In this document: positions 62,128 through 64,000 of the stretch, in pieces
Layout of the letters: the number at the start of each line of letters is the position of its first letter
Numbering within the stretch: position 1 is the first letter of the stretch
Source: Kalaharituber pfeilii
Taxonomy: Eukaryota > Ascomycota > Pezizomycetes > Pezizales > Pezizaceae
DNA: 64,000 nucleotides
Direction: 5' to 3'
Assembly (NCBI GenBank): GCA_015179045.1
Contig: WHUZ01000025.1
Location: 496,001 to 560,000, forward strand
Made by a program: the position numbers and the translations under genes
Notes under the pieces: generated by a model
Database searches by the model: none
The model's input: only the letters and a program-made list of their open reading frames with translations
Told to the model about the DNA's origin: nothing

Positions 62128-63800
62128 GCAATTGACCATAGAGCAGACACATTGCAAAGGCAATGAATAAATTTAAGTACTTACCCATGCGAATGAAAAC
62201 AGACATTGTCCACTAAGCGGATGCTCATCGCTCTGACCCATGACTGCATTACTCGAGCAAGAGGTACACATAACCCAAGACCGCGGTGCTATGGCACATA
62301 TGTGGTCTGGTTGCCGACTAACCCTAAACAAACATGCAAGAAGAAACGCAGCAGATATCTAAAGTGTCAAGCGCTTTAATTATCAGTCACTCTCTTGAGA
62401 TTGAGCTCATCAATGGTCATAGTCTCAATGATCATTACTTTGCGGGAACCCCAGAATTTCGGAGGCTATACTCTATTCGATACAATGACTGATTTTCTTC
62501 ATACACAGCAAGATAGTCGTCGCCGCAGCTGTGATTTTACCACCCGGTGTACTGTTGGTTTCTTTTGCAAACCTGCCATTGTTGCACTTTCAATAATTCA
62601 CCGGTCCCGCGGTGTCGCAGGAATGTTTTTATGCATTACTTTTTTTTTTTATTTTTTTTTATTATTATTATTATTTTTATTATATGATCTCATATTCTTC
62701 CTTTGACCGGGGTCAGGACTGCTTGTGAATGGCTTGCGCGCCTGTTGTCGCGACTACCCATTAGCAACTAAATTTGTTTAACAGATGTATAGTAGTATAA
62801 CCGATGAGCTAACCAAGGCGCGCCGGCTCACAGCTCCTAGGCTTGGTGGATCACTCAATGCTTGAGCTCACATGTGGTGATATGATGAGCTTCTTAATCC
62901 ATATCTGCTATAACTGGCTCCTAATGTGGCAGGGTACCACTAAATTTGTTTGATGGGGTTACGGAGCCGAGTCCAGTAGGAGGTATGGCTCAAATGATGC
63001 AGGATTGTCCATGACGTCCAACAATAGCTGCTGTAGCCAGGCCGTCAGCACTTATGACTACTTTCTGAGCGGGTCGGCTTCAGACAACCGCGCACGCCCC
63101 ACTGCGCACACGGCTTCGGCTCCATGCAAGCTAGCACTGCGGCATTCCTCTGGAGCTCTGCCTGACGCTAATGTTCTTGCCCGCTGCGGCGGCCCTGTAG
63201 CACAGTGCTGAACGCTGCTGGAACAAGCCAGAGATGTAGCAAGAGACTCGACACAGCTGCCGCCTGGTATCTGGGGCACTGTGGGTGATGGCCATGCACG
63301 CGACGTCCGGATATGCAGATGCAGCAGCTGCACAGCATGACAGACGAGATGAAACGACTCTGCTGGCCCGGGCGACACCTCCTGCTCTACGAGCACGCCG
63401 CTGCGGGCTGCCCCCGCTGTGGCTTCTCCAATGACAGTGCCCCCCAGGCCAGGGAATACAGTGCAGGCCGCGGGCGCAGCGCCCAGCGCCAGCCGAGTGC
63501 CAGTCGTGCCCTTGTGCTGCCACCCACATCCAATCCGCCCGTGGCCTTGGGAGCACTTGCTACAGTAGTACTCCAAGAAGACGCCCATCGACCCAGCCAC
63601 CACCGCACATCACGGCGCGCAAATGGGACGTTCCCTCCTCGAGTGACAAGCGCAAGGCCGCCGAAGGGCCTAACACCAGACGCTCGCTCTCCGGTTGGCC
63701 ATTGCTCACCTCACCTCCCATGCAGGGCTGCAATGCTGCTCTCGCTCTCACACAATATGACGAACTTGGGGACCGCCCTCATCAGCATGCCCGCGGCCGT
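62128..63800. other. Region left of the edge gene
   Basis: The left part has T-rich runs (62641-62690). 63000-63780 is GC-rich with overlapping ORFs on both strands (63058-63603 minus, 63313-63873 plus), neither with a recognisable domain. The + ORF overlaps the promoter at 63807. Confidence 0.4.
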
Positions 63801-63806
63801 CAACAA

Positions 63807-63813
63807 TATAAAA
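63807..63813 (+). promoter_or_regulatory. TATA box of the edge gene
   Basis: TATAAAAGG lies 166 bp upstream of an ATG at 63973. CT/CA-rich sequence typical of fungal transcription starts (CATCTATAACTATCATCGAC) follows before the ATG. Confidence 0.55.
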
Positions 63814-63972
63814 GGTCCCGCAGTTCCCTCTGCCACTTATATCGCTACAGAACTCCATACAAGATCACCATAGCTACATCTATAACTATCATCGACAACA
63901 TTGAAAGCAAATCGATACCAGCTCTCCCACTGCACGCAAAAGAATCCTCAGCTTCTTTGCAATCAGAAAACT

Positions 63973-64000
63973 ATGACTCCTGTCATGCTTGCCGCGAAGA
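63973..64000 (+). CDS. Start of a gene running off the window (partial)
   Basis: ATG ACT CCT GTC ATG CTT GCC GCG AAG reads MTPVMLAAK before the edge. It is supported by the upstream TATA box and leader. Function cannot be judged from nine codons. Confidence 0.45.

Noticed and set aside
62742..62832. tRNA-like sequence on the minus strand (GCGCGCC...GGCGCGC ends, TTAGCTCA...GGTTA)
   Set aside because: The seven-base terminal stem and D-like loop are suggestive, but no T-loop (TTCRANY) or clear anticodon arm; a covariance-model search would decide.
63058..63873. GC-rich ORFs on both strands near the right edge
   Set aside because: No recognisable domain, they overlap each other, and the + one runs through the TATA box of the edge gene.
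1..64000. A defence, biosynthetic or other host gene system
   Set aside because: No adjacent host genes with complementary domains exist; nearly all recognisable coding is retroelement-derived.

Overview
The window reads as a transposon-dense, gene-poor stretch of a fungal nuclear genome, most likely a filamentous ascomycete. The evidence is short introns with GTATGT/GTATAT donors and a TACTAAT-type branch site, a single isolated 5S rRNA gene, LINEs carrying a C-terminal RNase H, a copia element with an initiator-Met half-tRNA type primer site, and a fungal gypsy element. The closest lineage cannot be fixed from sequence alone. The G-rich element ORFs lack the C-to-T stop-codon damage left by repeat-induced point mutation.

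Layout. 1-1735 is a near-perfect palindrome whose arms each carry part of an LTR and the start of a small intron-containing gene. 1495-10780 is one solo LTR (TSD TTGAG) split by LINE-A (TSD of 15 bp), which is itself split by a copia element (TSD GGAAG). 11.3-13.8 kb holds old LINE tails, a MITE fragment and a 330-bp ORF1-only mini-LINE. 12.6-25.0 kb is a degenerate 58-bp satellite opened up by a second solo LTR (14269-14999, TSD GAAAC), the mini-LINE and a complete gypsy element (16718-24531). 25.5-28.6 kb is LINE-B, interrupted by a 907-bp long-TIR DNA element. 29.5-41.7 kb holds small DNA elements (two hAT-like copies with 8-bp TSDs), LINE fragments, a 5S rRNA gene, and an unknown coding sequence broken by LINE-D. 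41.8-49.5 kb is LINE-C, LINE-F, two more mini-LINEs, tail-only retro-insertions and a third solo LTR. 49.9-56.6 kb is the longest LINE (LINE-G, minus strand, ORF1 and ORF2). 56.8-63.8 kb is mostly unannotatable apart from two tail-only insertions. A promoter and a gene start appear at the right edge.

How the parts relate. Two LINE 3'-end types recur. Type 1 ends in a GCGGGGTTATGTG-like tail plus poly(A) (LINE-A, -B, -G and the copy at 33064-34670). Type 2 ends in a small hairpin (GCCATAGCCC...GGGCGGC) then ATTAATGATAT and poly(A) (LINE-C, -D, -E, -F). The type 2 tail is shared by ORF1-only mini-LINEs and by insertions consisting of little more than the hairpin and poly(A). This suggests that the type 2 machinery mobilises several non-autonomous RNAs in trans. 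I found no host defence island, biosynthetic cluster, CRISPR array or other multi-gene host system. The interest lies in the mobile-element layers, the palindrome and the broken host-like coding sequences.
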